NCBI GenBank assembly: GCA_902785705.1
Contig: CACZZN010000005.1
Location: forward strand, 124,001 to 188,000
Direction of reading: 5' to 3'
DNA: 64,000 nucleotides
Source: an uncultured Veillonellaceae bacterium
Lineage (GTDB): Bacteria; Bacillota; Negativicutes; Selenomonadales; Selenomonadaceae
Below the pieces are notes generated by a model. That model worked only from the letters and a program-made list of their open reading frames with translations. It was not told the origin of the DNA and ran no database searches. Both the position numbers and the translations under genes were made by a program. Positions 16,485 to 24,815 of the stretch are shown in pieces (position 1 is the first letter of the stretch; each line of letters starts with the position of its first letter).

Positions 16485-19093
16485 TAGGCTCCGCTTACCG
16501 CGTGTTCCACGGTTGCCATGGCCTGTTCGCTGGTCATCAGGATCTCCCGTGGCTTGCTTCCGAGACTCGGCCCCACGATCTGAAGCTCCTCCATCGTATC
16601 GAGAAGCCTTGCGGCCCGCGTATAGCCAATGCGGAACCGTCGCTGCACGCCGGAGGCGGATGCGATGCCCGTGCTCATCACAAGCGCCACCGCATCCCCC
16701 AGAAGTTCATCCACCTTGGGGGCATTGTCCTTTTTCCCATTGCCCTTGGCGTCTGCCTCCTCCAGCGCTGCCTGTTCCGTGAAATTGATGATCTCCTCGT
16801 TCGGCTCAGCTTCCTGCCCTTGGGCGCGGATGAAGTCCAGCAGGTGCTCCACTTCCTCATCGCTGACAAAGGCGCCCTGCACGCGGCGCGGCTTGGAGGC
16901 GCCGATGGGGAAAAAGAGCATATCGCCCTTGCCCAAAAGCTTTTCCGCCCCGCTCATATCGAGAATGGTTCTGGAATCGATCTGGGAGGAAACCGCAAAG
17001 GAAATGCGGGAAGGGATGTTCGCCTTGATGATGCCCGTAATGACATCCACGGAAGGACGCTGGGTGGCAAGCACGAGATGGATTCCCGCTGCACGAGCCT
17101 TCTGTGCCAGACGGCAGATGGCGTCCTCCACATCATGAGGAGCCACCATCATAAGGTCCGCAAGCTCGTCGATGATAATGACGATGGCAGGCATTTTGTC
17201 CTCGGGAAAGTGCTCATTATAGGTCGCCATGTTGCGCACGACTTTCTCCGCGAATTTCGCGTAGCGCTTCTCCATCTCCTGCACCGCCCAGTTCAGGACG
17301 GAAGCAGCCTTCTTGGCATCGATGACCACCGGCACCATGAGATGCGGAATCCCGTTGTAGCCGGAAAGCTCCACCATCTTCGGATCGATGAGAATGAACT
17401 TCACCTCATCGGGCTTTGCCTTGAAGAGGATGCTGGTGATCAAGGTATTGATGCAGACGGATTTGCCCGAACCTGTCGCGCCGGCGACCAGAAGGTGGGG
17501 CATTTTGCCAAGATCCGCAAAGATGGCCTGTCCTCCGATATCCTTTCCCAGTCCCACGGTGAGCTTGGAAGCCGCCGCCTCGAATTCCGGCGCCTCCAAT
17601 ACCTCCCGCAGCTGGACGCCCTCCAGTTCGCGGTTCGGCACCTCGATGCCGATCGCCGCTTTGCCCGGGATCGGCTCGATGCGGATGGAAAATGCCGCGA
17701 GGCTCAGGGCAAGATCCTCAGCAAGATTCGTGATCTTGCTGACCTTGACACCGGGCGCAGGCTCCAGCTCGTAGCGTGTGACCGCAGGCCCGTGACAGGC
17801 ATTGATGATGCGCGCCTTGACCTTGAAGTCCTCCAGTGTCTGCTGCAGCTTGACCGCATTTTCCTGGATCTCCATCTCCACTGCCGCGTTTTTTTTCTTC
17901 ACACGCTTGGAAAGGAGATATTCCACCTTGGGCAGTTCATAGGGTTTCACGACAGGCTGCGGAGGCTCTTTCCCTGCGCCCGCGTCTGCCGCGGCTGGCG
18001 CGGGCACAGGAACAGCCGTTGGGGGCGGCGATATCGTCTCGTGGGATGTTGGAGGCTCCGCCGATGCTTCGGACGCCTCGTCCCATGTTTCATCCGCTCC
18101 ATATTCGATGGTAAAGTCAGGAACATCCAAGTCTAATTCCTGTGTGTCTTCATCCGTATATGCCGCCTGCAAACTTGCTGCCGGCGCCTCGACTGCCTGT
18201 CTTTCCCCCGTGATCGGTGCCTCCTCCGGTTCTTCCTGCGGTTCAGCGGAAGCGGGAATTTCATCCATCAAGGTATCCGCCGACATGCGCGGCTGCGGGA
18301 TCTCCTCAGCAACAAATGCCGTCATGGAAGGCGTGAATTGCGCTGTTTCCATTTCCTCATTGGAATGGGGAATCTGCATTTCTTCCTGCGCCATGGGCTG
18401 CACGGATGCAGCCTCTTCCTCCCGATCATCAAACGCGCTGATGACACGCTCCTTGACAGGTGCTACTACGTGCTCTTCCATCATCTCCCCGACTTCGGCC
18501 ACATGCCCGTAGGTCGCGGCGATTGCCGTCCCGGCCGCGCTTGCCCCCTGCACCGCCTTGTCCTTCGTCTTCAAAAGGCCATTGCCAAGGGACCACTTGG
18601 TAAAGAGCAGGACGGAACTCACCACCCCTGCACCAAGCACGATAATACCGCCATCCACGCCAAAGAACTTGCGGAGCAAAAGCAGCGCTCCACCGCCCAG
18701 AAGCCCGCCCCCCTGCGGCAGACTCTCCGGCAAAATCTCCGCGCCGGGCGCGACGGTAAAGTGATGGTAAATGGCAAGCAGGGAGACAAAGAATGTCGTC
18801 ATGCCAAAAAAACGCAAAGAATATACGATGCCATGATGCTTTGTAATATATTGCAGCCCGATGAGCAGAATCACAAAAATGACAGGAATCGTCCCAACGC
18901 CAAAGAAATAGTGCAGGAATTTCGAGAAATGCCCCCCTACAAAGCCGGCATTCCAACCGAAACTCCCTGCCAAGGCAAGGAGTCCCGCAACGAAAATTCC
19001 GATGCCAAACAGCTCATATCGCCGCTCGGTATTCGCGGAGGCGAGCTTGGGCTCCTTTTTCCGCGCCTTTCGTCCGGCTGATTTTCTTTTCAA
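16484..19093 (-). CDS. ftsK: DNA translocase FtsK/SpoIIIE
   Basis: An 869-residue septal DNA pump that clears chromosome DNA from the closing septum. The N-terminal ~180 residues hold four hydrophobic segments. A Pro/Glu-rich linker runs to about residue 390. The RecA-like motor carries the Walker [11 protein letters not shown] near residue 536 and a Walker [14 protein letters not shown]. The C-terminal gamma winged helix includes [23 protein letters not shown], which reads KOPS/SRS-type DNA sequences. The start is TTG at 19093 ([10 protein letters not shown]) after GGTGA. The stop codon lies at the very edge of repeat A2. Confidence 0.96.
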   Translation of the reverse strand: MKRKSAGRKARKKEPKLASANTERRYELFGIGIFVAGLLALAGSFGWNAGFVGGHFSKFLHYFFGVGTIPVIFVILLIGLQYITKHHGIVYSLRFFGMTTFFVSLLAIYHHFTVAPGAEILPESLPQGGGLLGGGALLLLRKFFGVDGGIIVLGAGVVSSVLLFTKWSLGNGLLKTKDKAVQGASAAGTAIAATYGHVAEVGEMMEEHVVAPVKERVISAFDDREEEAASVQPMAQEEMQIPHSNEEMETAQFTPSMTAFVAEEIPQPRMSADTLMDEIPASAEPQEEPEEAPITGERQAVEAPAASLQAAYTDEDTQELDLDVPDFTIEYGADETWDEASEASAEPPTSHETISPPPTAVPVPAPAAADAGAGKEPPQPVVKPYELPKVEYLLSKRVKKKNAAVEMEIQENAVKLQQTLEDFKVKARIINACHGPAVTRYELEPAPGVKVSKITNLAEDLALSLAAFSIRIEPIPGKAAIGIEVPNRELEGVQLREVLEAPEFEAAASKLTVGLGKDIGGQAIFADLGKMPHLLVAGATGSGKSVCINTLITSILFKAKPDEVKFILIDPKMVELSGYNGIPHLMVPVVIDAKKAASVLNWAVQEMEKRYAKFAEKVVRNMATYNEHFPEDKMPAIVIIIDELADLMMVAPHDVEDAICRLAQKARAAGIHLVLATQRPSVDVITGIIKANIPSRISFAVSSQIDSRTILDMSGAEKLLGKGDMLFFPIGASKPRRVQGAFVSDEEVEHLLDFIRAQGQEAEPNEEIINFTEQAALEEADAKGNGKKDNAPKVDELLGDAVALVMSTGIASASGVQRRFRIGYTRAARLLDTMEELQIVGPSLGSKPREILMTSEQAMATVEHAVSGA

Positions 19094-19112
19094 AATGATT
19101 CACCACGTTTCA

Positions 19113-19144
19113 ACAGAAAAGACTGCCGCCAAATGCGGCAGCCC
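19113..19144 (-). terminator. Intrinsic terminator after mtaD
   Basis: On the minus strand GGGCTGCCGC-atttg-GCGGCAGTC followed by TTTT lies 13 nt after the mtaD stop. Confidence 0.8.
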
Positions 19145-19156
19145 GTCTCATATGTT

Positions 19157-20443
19157 TTACTTGCCTGTCAGTCGCTTGGCGCAGCGGTTTGCCTCATAGA
19201 TGATCTTTTCCTCATCCAGGGTTTTAAGCTCGCGATGCTCCATGAGCACTTTTCCCGCGACCATCACGGTATCCACGGAAGACGAATTCGCCGAATACAC
19301 CAGAAGCGAAATCGGGTTGTAGTTCGGCGTCCATGCGGCTCCCTTCATATTCAGCAGCACGATATCCGCCTGACAGCCCGCTTCAATGCGGCCACAGTCC
19401 TCGAATCCCAATGCCTCGGCACCGTACTCCGTCCCCATCTGAAGCGCCTTGAAGGCAGGCACCGCCAAGGGGTCCAGCGTATCTACCTTGTGCAGGAGCG
19501 CCGCGAGATTCACTTCCTCCAGCATATCCAGATTGTTGTTGCTGGATGCGCCGTCCGTGCCGATTGCTACATGGATGCCCTTTTCCAGCATACGCGCCAC
19601 AGGCGAAATGCCGCTTGCCAGCTTCATATTGCTGGTGGGATTATGCGCCGGATACAGCTTGTACTGCTTCATGATATCCATATCCTCGTCATCCACATAG
19701 ACCGAGTGCGCCGCGATGCCGCCATTGTTGAAATACCCGGTCTCAGCGATGGCCTGGAACGGACTCTTCCCGTACTCTTTCTTCGCGTTTTCCACTTCGC
19801 CCTTGGTCTCCGACATATGGATATGGATCCGCGCACCAAGCTTTGCCACGGAATCCGCCATCCGATGCAGGAAATCCGGCGGACAGGTGTAGATGGCATG
19901 GGCTCCGATCAAAACAATCACACGTCCGTCCGAGCTTCCGTTATAATTCTCATAGAGCCAGATATTCTCCTGCCATGTCTTTTCCGCGCCTTCCAAAGAA
20001 GCCGTGACAATCGGCGCACGGCAGATCGCGCCGCGAAGCCCCGACTCATCGATAATCTTCGCAACCTCCACCATCCAAGGGCCATACATATCCGCGAAGG
20101 CCGTTGTGCCCGACTGGATCATCTCTACCGCGGCAAGCGCCGCCCCCCAATAGATATCCTCCCGCTGCATCTTTGCCTCAATGGGCCAGATTTCCTGGCT
20201 CAGCCAGTCCATCAATGCCATATCATCCGCATAGCTTCTGAGCAGCGTCATGCTCGCATGGGTATGCGCGTTGACAAAGCCGGGGATGGCCAGCTTGTTC
20301 CTGCCATCGATCTCGCGATCGTAGACAACGCCTTCCGGCGACTTGCCCACAGACGCTATTTTATTCTGTTCGATCACGATATCCGTTTCCTGCACTTTAC
20401 CGGATGGAAGGACAACTGACGCATTTCTGATGATCGTTTTCAT
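19157..20443 (-). CDS. mtaD: 5-methylthioadenosine/S-adenosylhomocysteine deaminase MtaD-type amidohydrolase
   Basis: A 428-residue TRZ/ATZ-type amidohydrolase. Metal ligands are visible as PGFVNAHTHASM (HxH), HIHMSE, GIAAHSVYV and the late Asp in AIGTDGASSNNNLDM. Family members deaminate 5'-methylthioadenosine or S-adenosylhomocysteine to the inosyl form. The neighbour 14 nt away is S-adenosylhomocysteine hydrolase, which supports a role in recycling the products of SAM-dependent methylation. It is the second gene of an ahcY-mtaD operon closed by a terminator. Confidence 0.9.
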   Translation of the reverse strand: MKTIIRNASVVLPSGKVQETDIVIEQNKIASVGKSPEGVVYDREIDGRNKLAIPGFVNAHTHASMTLLRSYADDMALMDWLSQEIWPIEAKMQREDIYWGAALAAVEMIQSGTTAFADMYGPWMVEVAKIIDESGLRGAICRAPIVTASLEGAEKTWQENIWLYENYNGSSDGRVIVLIGAHAIYTCPPDFLHRMADSVAKLGARIHIHMSETKGEVENAKKEYGKSPFQAIAETGYFNNGGIAAHSVYVDDEDMDIMKQYKLYPAHNPTSNMKLASGISPVARMLEKGIHVAIGTDGASSNNNLDMLEEVNLAALLHKVDTLDPLAVPAFKALQMGTEYGAEALGFEDCGRIEAGCQADIVLLNMKGAAWTPNYNPISLLVYSANSSSVDTVMVAGKVLMEHRELKTLDEEKIIYEANRCAKRLTGK

Positions 20444-20457
20444 AGGATCCGCTCCTC

Positions 20458-21699
20458 CTATTCTATGCCAAGATATGCCTTTTGCTCGTCAGAAAGTTCG
20501 TCAATCTTGACGCCAAGCGCCTCCAACTTGATTTCCGCAATCTGCTGATTGATCTTGTCTGGCATCAAATGCACATCCTTGGCCAGCTTTTCGTGATTCT
20601 GCAGGACATGCGCCAGGGAGAAGAACTGCACCGCAAAGGAAAGATCCATGATTTCCGCCGGATGCCCGTCACCAGACGCCAGATTCACAAGGCGTCCCTC
20701 CGCCAAAAGATACAGTTTGCGACCGTCCTTCTGCACGAATTCCTCAATATTATTGCGCACCCTGCGGCGGGAAACCGAACCTGCCTCCAGCTCCGGAATA
20801 TTGATTTCCACATCGAAATGCCCCGCATTTGCCATCATTGCCCCGTTCTTCATGACCTCGAAATGCTGCTTGCGGATCACATCCTTATCGCCTGTCAGCG
20901 TCAGGAAGATATCCCCGTATTTCGCCGCCTCATCCATGGGCATCACCCGGAACCCATCAAACACCGCCTCGATGGCCTTGATGGGATCCACCTCCGTGAC
21001 AATGACATCCGCGCCAAGTCCCTTTGCGCGCATTGCGCCTCCCTTGCCGCACCAGCCATAGCCCGCGATGACCACTGTCTTGCCCGCGATCACCAGATTC
21101 GTCGTGCGCATGATGCCGTCCCATGTGGACTGGCCGGTGCCATAGCGATTGTCGAAAAGGTACTTGCAATAAGCATCGTTCGCCGCAATCATCGGGAACT
21201 CCAGCTTGCCAGCGCGAGCCAGCTGGCGCAGGCGATGCACGCCCGTCGTCGTCTCCTCCGAGCCGCCCAGCACCTTCGGCAGCAGTTCGCGGCGCTTCGT
21301 GTGCAGCAGATGCACCAGATCGCCGCCATCGTCCATGATGATATCCGGCTCGATGTCCAGCGCACGATTCAGATACATCTCGTATTCCTCATCAGAGCAG
21401 CCATGGGTCGCGAACACGTTGACACCGTCCTCCACCAGCGCCGCAGCCACATCATCCTGCGTCGAAAGCGGATTGCTTCCCGTCAGCGCCACCTCTGCGC
21501 CCGCGTGCATAAAGACCTCCGCCATATAAGCTGTCTTGGCTTCCAAATGAATGGTAAGCACCATCTTTTTCCCCGCAAAGGGCTTGGACTTGGAGAACTC
21601 CGCATCGATCGCTGAAAGCACCGGCATGAAATTCTTCACCCATTCGATCTTGTCATGCCCCGACGGAGCCAGCTTGATATCGCGAATCATAGATTCCAT
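20458..21699 (-). CDS. ahcY: Adenosylhomocysteinase (S-adenosylhomocysteine hydrolase)
   Basis: A 413-residue NAD-dependent SAH hydrolase producing adenosine and homocysteine. The NAD motif VVIAGYGWCGKGGA and the preceding VTGDKDVI/DVEINIPELE segments are characteristic. The C-terminal DLSFAVQFFSLAHVL also fits. It is the shorter bacterial/archaeal form lacking the ~40-residue insertion of eukaryotic enzymes. A GTG at 21702 is possible, but GGGAGG spaces better with the ATG at 21699. It is the first gene of the pair with mtaD. No SAM or SAH riboswitch could be seen upstream, where repeats begin. Confidence 0.96.
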   Translation of the reverse strand: MESMIRDIKLAPSGHDKIEWVKNFMPVLSAIDAEFSKSKPFAGKKMVLTIHLEAKTAYMAEVFMHAGAEVALTGSNPLSTQDDVAAALVEDGVNVFATHGCSDEEYEMYLNRALDIEPDIIMDDGGDLVHLLHTKRRELLPKVLGGSEETTTGVHRLRQLARAGKLEFPMIAANDAYCKYLFDNRYGTGQSTWDGIMRTTNLVIAGKTVVIAGYGWCGKGGAMRAKGLGADVIVTEVDPIKAIEAVFDGFRVMPMDEAAKYGDIFLTLTGDKDVIRKQHFEVMKNGAMMANAGHFDVEINIPELEAGSVSRRRVRNNIEEFVQKDGRKLYLLAEGRLVNLASGDGHPAEIMDLSFAVQFFSLAHVLQNHEKLAKDVHLMPDKINQQIAEIKLEALGVKIDELSDEQKAYLGIE

Positions 21700-21750
21700 C
21701 ACAACAACCTCCCAAATTCTTCTTCATTGCCACGCATGCGCCTATTGTAC

Positions 21751-21990
21751 TATGAAATCTTAGCAAGTGCAAGCCAAAGGCGAAGCAGGAGCTTAGGGAA
21801 CCACTGATTAATTCCCTTTTGTCCTTGCCGAGTCTTTTCCTGTCATGCTGCGTCAGATGCCGTTCGACGTAGCTCTGCTACGACTTCACGGCATCCCTGA
21901 CAGAAAAATCCTTCGCCAACGACAAAAGCTCATTTAATCAGTGGTTCCTTAGATTTCGTGTAAGGGCGTGTGGACACCGCAGGTGTCCGG
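21751..21990 (+). repeat. Family B repeat B4, split by element A3
   Basis: The left part (to ..GAGCTTAG at 21796) and the right part (from TTAGATTTCGTGTAAGGGCG at 21949) together reproduce the contiguous layout of copies at 15911 and 55210. They are separated by element A3. The 3' hairpin here is GGACACC-gca-GGTGTCC, different from the other B copies but also paired. It lies between ahcY and surE in a 456-bp gap that holds only repeats. Confidence 0.75.
21797..21948. repeat. Family A palindromic element A3, inserted in B4 (short core)
   Basis: GGAACCACTGATTAA and TTAATCAGTGGTTCC form the ends (with one small mismatch zone). The core is at 21866-21884; read on the minus strand it equals the A1 and A4 cores. 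The stem beside it is GATGCCGT / ACGGCATC and CTGACGCAG is present. TTAG occurs immediately on both sides (21793-21796 and 21949-21952), whereas intact B copies have TTAG once, consistent with a target-site duplication. Confidence 0.88.
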
Positions 21991-22037
21991 TAAGCTTACC
22001 AGGAAAGCCGCCCTGATTTCCAGTTTTTCTTGCTTAA

Positions 22038-22195
22038 GGAACTGGACCGAAATAAATTGCAATTGATGCGCAGGATAAATTTCGACTGTCAAGAAAGGAA
22101 AAACGAAGTCGTAGCAGAGCTACGTCGAGTTTTTCCTGACGCAGACAGACGGAATTTAGACAAGCAGAAAATGTAATTTATTTCGGGATAGTTCC
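22038..22195. repeat. Family A palindromic element A4 (short core), overlapping surE 3' end
   Basis: GGAACTGGACCGAAATAAATT pairs with an arm ending ATAGTTCC. The core is at 22108-22126; the stem beside it is AGGAAAAAC / GTTTTTCCT; CTGACGCAG follows. The right arm from 22156 on is read as surE coding sequence on the minus strand and supplies the stop codon. Confidence 0.86.
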
Positions 22196-22890
22196 GCCAC
22201 ATATCCCGACTCCACCGCATAGATATCCGTAGCCTCGCTGCAATCCGTGTCATAGATATCTCCGCCGACCGTATAATACGTCCGCCCTTGTTTATCCGTA
22301 TGCTGCGTGAACGCATTGATATAATCCCGTTTTCCCAATTTCGTGAACACGAATTCCGCTCGTCCCCTGCGGAGCCTTCTGGGAAAATTGATATTGAAGA
22401 AAATCTGCTCGTTTGCCTCCCGGATCAGTTTCTCCGCATAGTCCACCGTAAGCTCCGCCGTCTGCTCATAGCTGAGCTCCGAATTGCGGTCCAGGGATAC
22501 GGCCAAGGAATGTATCTCATGCAGACTTCCCTCCATGGCCGCCCCTACCGTACCGGAATACAATACATCCGTCGCCAGATTCGCCCCATGATTGATGCCT
22601 GAAACCACGATATCCGGCTGCTGCTCCTCCCCGGCGATCGCCTCCAGATAAATCTTCACGCAGTCCGTCGGCGTGCCATCCAGCGCCCATGCCTTGGCAT
22701 GATACAATCGCTCCAAATCCTTCCGGCGCACAATCTCCATCGGACGGTGCACAGTCAACGCATGCGACATCCCGCTCTGCTCACGCATCGGCGCACATAT
22801 CACCACCTGATGCCGCACAGAAAACGCCGCCGCCAAAGCATGCAGCCCTTCTGCCGCAATCCCGTCATCATTTGAAAGAAGAACCTTCAA
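22156..22890 (-). CDS. surE: 5'/3'-nucleotidase SurE (TTG start, altered C-terminus)
   Basis: A 244-residue SurE, a metal-dependent nucleoside monophosphatase and exopolyphosphatase of the cytoplasm. The N-terminal LKVLLSNDDGIAAEGL contains the DD metal ligands, and VVSGINHGANLATDVLYSGTVGAA is the family fingerprint. AAGGAGG lies eight nt before a TTG at 22890; the ATG further upstream (22938) lacks family sequence. The last ~12 residues (ELSRNKLHFLLV) are encoded inside repeat A4, so the native C-terminal tail seems to have been replaced by the insertion. A tRNA and terminator lie upstream. Confidence 0.93.
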   Translation of the reverse strand: MKVLLSNDDGIAAEGLHALAAAFSVRHQVVICAPMREQSGMSHALTVHRPMEIVRRKDLERLYHAKAWALDGTPTDCVKIYLEAIAGEEQQPDIVVSGINHGANLATDVLYSGTVGAAMEGSLHEIHSLAVSLDRNSELSYEQTAELTVDYAEKLIREANEQIFFNINFPRRLRRGRAEFVFTKLGKRDYINAFTQHTDKQGRTYYTVGGDIYDTDCSEATDIYAVESGYVAELSRNKLHFLLV

Positions 22891-22941
22891 ACCCTTATCC
22901 TCCCTTTCCCTGCATCGCCCGCTAACATGTCTATACACCCC

Positions 22942-22974
22942 AAAAGGCAGGTCGGAATCATCCGATCTGCCTTT
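22942..22974 (-). terminator. Intrinsic terminator after tRNA-Lys
   Basis: On the minus strand AAAGGCAGATCGG and CCGACCTGCCTTTT form a stem with T tail, 28 nt after the tRNA 3' end and before surE. Confidence 0.85.
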
Positions 22975-23001
22975 ATCCGAACCGCTTTCGCAGCCATTTG
23001 C

Positions 23002-23077
<76 letters not shown>

Positions 23078-23126
23078 AGATTCAATTTTCATCGGCACCC
23101 CGTGCCATCCTTCAACAACAGGTACT

Positions 23127-23155
23127 ATCTTAGCACGTCGATCAGCGCCTGTCAA
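23127..23155 (-). promoter_or_regulatory. Sigma-70 type promoter of tRNA-Lys
   Basis: On the minus strand TTGACA, a 17-nt spacer and TAAGAT lie about 50 nt upstream of the mature tRNA 5' end. Consensus match and position make this a convincing promoter. Confidence 0.82.
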
Positions 23156-23194
23156 TACCTTTCAAAGAGATTCTACAAATTCATGCCGCCTGTG

Positions 23195-24001
23195 CTACAT
23201 GCTTCTCTGCCGCAGGGCCTCGTAGGCAATGACAGAAGCAGAAACTGCCACGTTCAAGGACTCCGCATGTCCCTGCATAGGAATATAGAGCTTCTTGGAT
23301 ACTGCAAGCAGTTCCCCTGAGATACCGTTCGCCTCATTCCCGAAGATGATGGCCGCCGCCTCGCGGAAATCCTGCCGGAAATACGGTTTTGCGGTATCAT
23401 CCACATCTGCGGCAAACAGGGGGATTCCCCATTCTTCGATTGCATTCATCAACTCTTCGTTCGTTACGTGCGAAATGACCGGCACATGGAAGATCGACCC
23501 CATGCTGGCTCGCACGGTCTTGGCGGAAAACGCATCCACCGAGCCTTCCATGAGGATCACGCCGTCCAATCCCGCCGCATCCGCTGTCCGCAAGATCGTC
23601 CCGGCATTCCCCGGGTCCTGCACCCCATCCAAGATCAGAAGCAGCGGTTGTTTCCGCCGGAACAGCGACTCCGTATCCACCGGATTCTCCTGTATCTTCA
23701 TGACCAGCATGATGCCCTGAGGCGTCTGCGTATCGCTGATGCGCGAAAAAAGCGGAAGCGGCACCTCATACATCATGCACTGTTTCTCCAGCTCCGCAAG
23801 CAGCGCTGCCCCCCGCTCGTCCTTCGCCGCTTCCATCGTGTAGAAACCATGGACGATCTCCCATCCGGAGGCTGCCGCCATTTCCACAAGGCGGACACCC
23901 TCAGCAAGGAACAATCCCTCCGTTTCGCGATTTTTCCGCTGATGCAGGCTGATGGCCTGCTTGACCTTCGGATTGACCGAACTCTTTATGATTGCCCTCA
24001 T
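23195..24001 (-). CDS. TrmH/SpoU-family RNA 2'-O-methyltransferase
   Basis: A 268-residue SAM-dependent RNA ribose methyltransferase of the SPOUT class. The N-terminal substrate-binding subdomain includes GLFLAEGVRLVEMA. The C-terminal knotted domain shows motif 1 LDGVQDPGNAGTILRTADAAG, motif 2 AAAIIFGNEANGIS and motif 3 IPMQGHAESLNVAVSASVIAYE. The target (23S rRNA or tRNA) cannot be assigned. Start at 24001 (MRAIIKSS) follows AAGGGGGTG. It lies downstream of rplT behind a terminator, a position this family often occupies in Firmicutes. Confidence 0.93.
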   Translation of the reverse strand: MRAIIKSSVNPKVKQAISLHQRKNRETEGLFLAEGVRLVEMAAASGWEIVHGFYTMEAAKDERGAALLAELEKQCMMYEVPLPLFSRISDTQTPQGIMLVMKIQENPVDTESLFRRKQPLLLILDGVQDPGNAGTILRTADAAGLDGVILMEGSVDAFSAKTVRASMGSIFHVPVISHVTNEELMNAIEEWGIPLFAADVDDTAKPYFRQDFREAAAIIFGNEANGISGELLAVSKKLYIPMQGHAESLNVAVSASVIAYEALRQRSM

Positions 24002-24024
24002 GCGGTCACCCCCTTTCTGATTCA

Positions 24025-24055
24025 CAAAACGGGAGACTGAAAAACAGTCTCCCGC
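24025..24055 (-). terminator. Intrinsic terminator of rpmI-rplT
   Basis: On the minus strand GGGAGACTG-ttttt-CAGTCTCCC followed by GTTTTG, 10 nt after the rplT stop. Confidence 0.87.
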
Positions 24056-24064
24056 ACGACAGGA

Positions 24065-24418
24065 TTACAGATTCTCCTTCGCAACAGCAACAAGCTGTGC
24101 AAAAGCCGCAGCATCATTCACTGCGATATCCGCAAGCATCTTGCGGTTGACTTCCACGCCGGCCTTTGAAAGACCGCAGACCAAGCGGCTGTAGGAGATG
24201 CCGTTCATACGCGCTGCCGCATTGATGCGCGCGATCCAAAGACGGCGAAACGTCCCCTTCTTGGCACGACGGTCACGGCGCGCATAGTAAAGCGCTTTCA
24301 TGACGGTCTCGTTGGCTTTCTTGAACTGCTTACTCTTCGCCCCGCGGTAGCCCTTTGCGAGTTTCAAAATCTTTTTATGGCGTCTATGTGCTGTCACACC
24401 GGTTTTTACTCTTGGCAT
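24065..24418 (-). CDS. rplT: 50S ribosomal protein L20
   Basis: A 117-residue L20 binding 23S rRNA early in 50S assembly. It begins [20 protein letters not shown] and contains [30 protein letters not shown] and [16 protein letters not shown]. In Firmicutes L20 represses its own operon by binding the leader. The ATG at 24418 is 26 nt from the rpmI stop and is preceded by a strong GGAGGAAA-type site. Confidence 0.98.
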   Translation of the reverse strand: MPRVKTGVTAHRRHKKILKLAKGYRGAKSKQFKKANETVMKALYYARRDRRAKKGTFRRLWIARINAAARMNGISYSRLVCGLSKAGVEVNRKMLADIAVNDAAAFAQLVAVAKENL

Positions 24419-24444
24419 ATTGTTTCCTCCTGTTCCATCAGTTG

Positions 24445-24642
24445 TCACGCATACGGAAGCATTCTCTTGACACGGCCGTAATCCGCATTGGATGCAAGAG
24501 CTGCCTTGCGCAGATTACGCTTGCGCTTCGGGGACTTCTTCTCCAGAATATGGCTCTTAAACGCTTTATTGCGTCTGAACTCCCCGCTTCCGGTCTTTGT
24601 AAAGCGCTTTGCCGCAGCTCTGCGCGTCTTGATTTTTGGCAT
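24445..24642 (-). CDS. rpmI: 50S ribosomal protein L35
   Basis: A 65-residue basic ribosomal protein ([20 protein letters not shown], then [23 protein letters not shown]), normal length. The ATG has GAGGGAGG upstream. It is first in a two-gene unit with rplT; infC, normally just upstream, is absent here. Confidence 0.98.
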   Translation of the reverse strand: MPKIKTRRAAAKRFTKTGSGEFRRNKAFKSHILEKKSPKRKRNLRKAALASNADYGRVKRMLPYA

Positions 24643-24659
24643 TGCGATTCCTCCCTCAA

Positions 24660-24786
24660 ATATTACCGATTCTCAACCAAAAAGGGATGGCATACGCCAC
24701 CCCTTTGAAGATCAGAACGTTTGACGAACCCGACCGGCTTCTTGCCGGCAGGTGAGAAGCGGTGGCTCCTTCTTGCGAACAGAACT
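24660..24786 (-). promoter_or_regulatory. Leader of rpmI-rplT with attenuator-type terminator
   Basis: The untranslated leader contains a GCCGGC-aagaa-GCCGGT hairpin and, just before rpmI (24677-24708), a terminator-shaped stem AAAGGGGTGGC-gtat-GCCATCCCTTTTT. A terminator in front of the structural genes indicates transcription attenuation, as known for the L20 leader of Bacillus. Matching to that specific Rfam family is inference. Confidence 0.68.
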
Positions 24787-24815
24787 ACTATACTATACAC
24801 CATTCTGCTTGTCAA
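24787..24815 (-). promoter_or_regulatory. Promoter of rpmI-rplT
   Basis: TTGACA, a 17-nt spacer and TATAGT on the minus strand. The -35 box overlaps the thrS stop codon, so the ribosomal genes can be transcribed independently of thrS. Confidence 0.82.

Noticed and set aside
21703-21750. SAM/SAH riboswitch before ahcY
   Set aside because: The leader is too short before repeat B4 begins, and no riboswitch motifs are seen.
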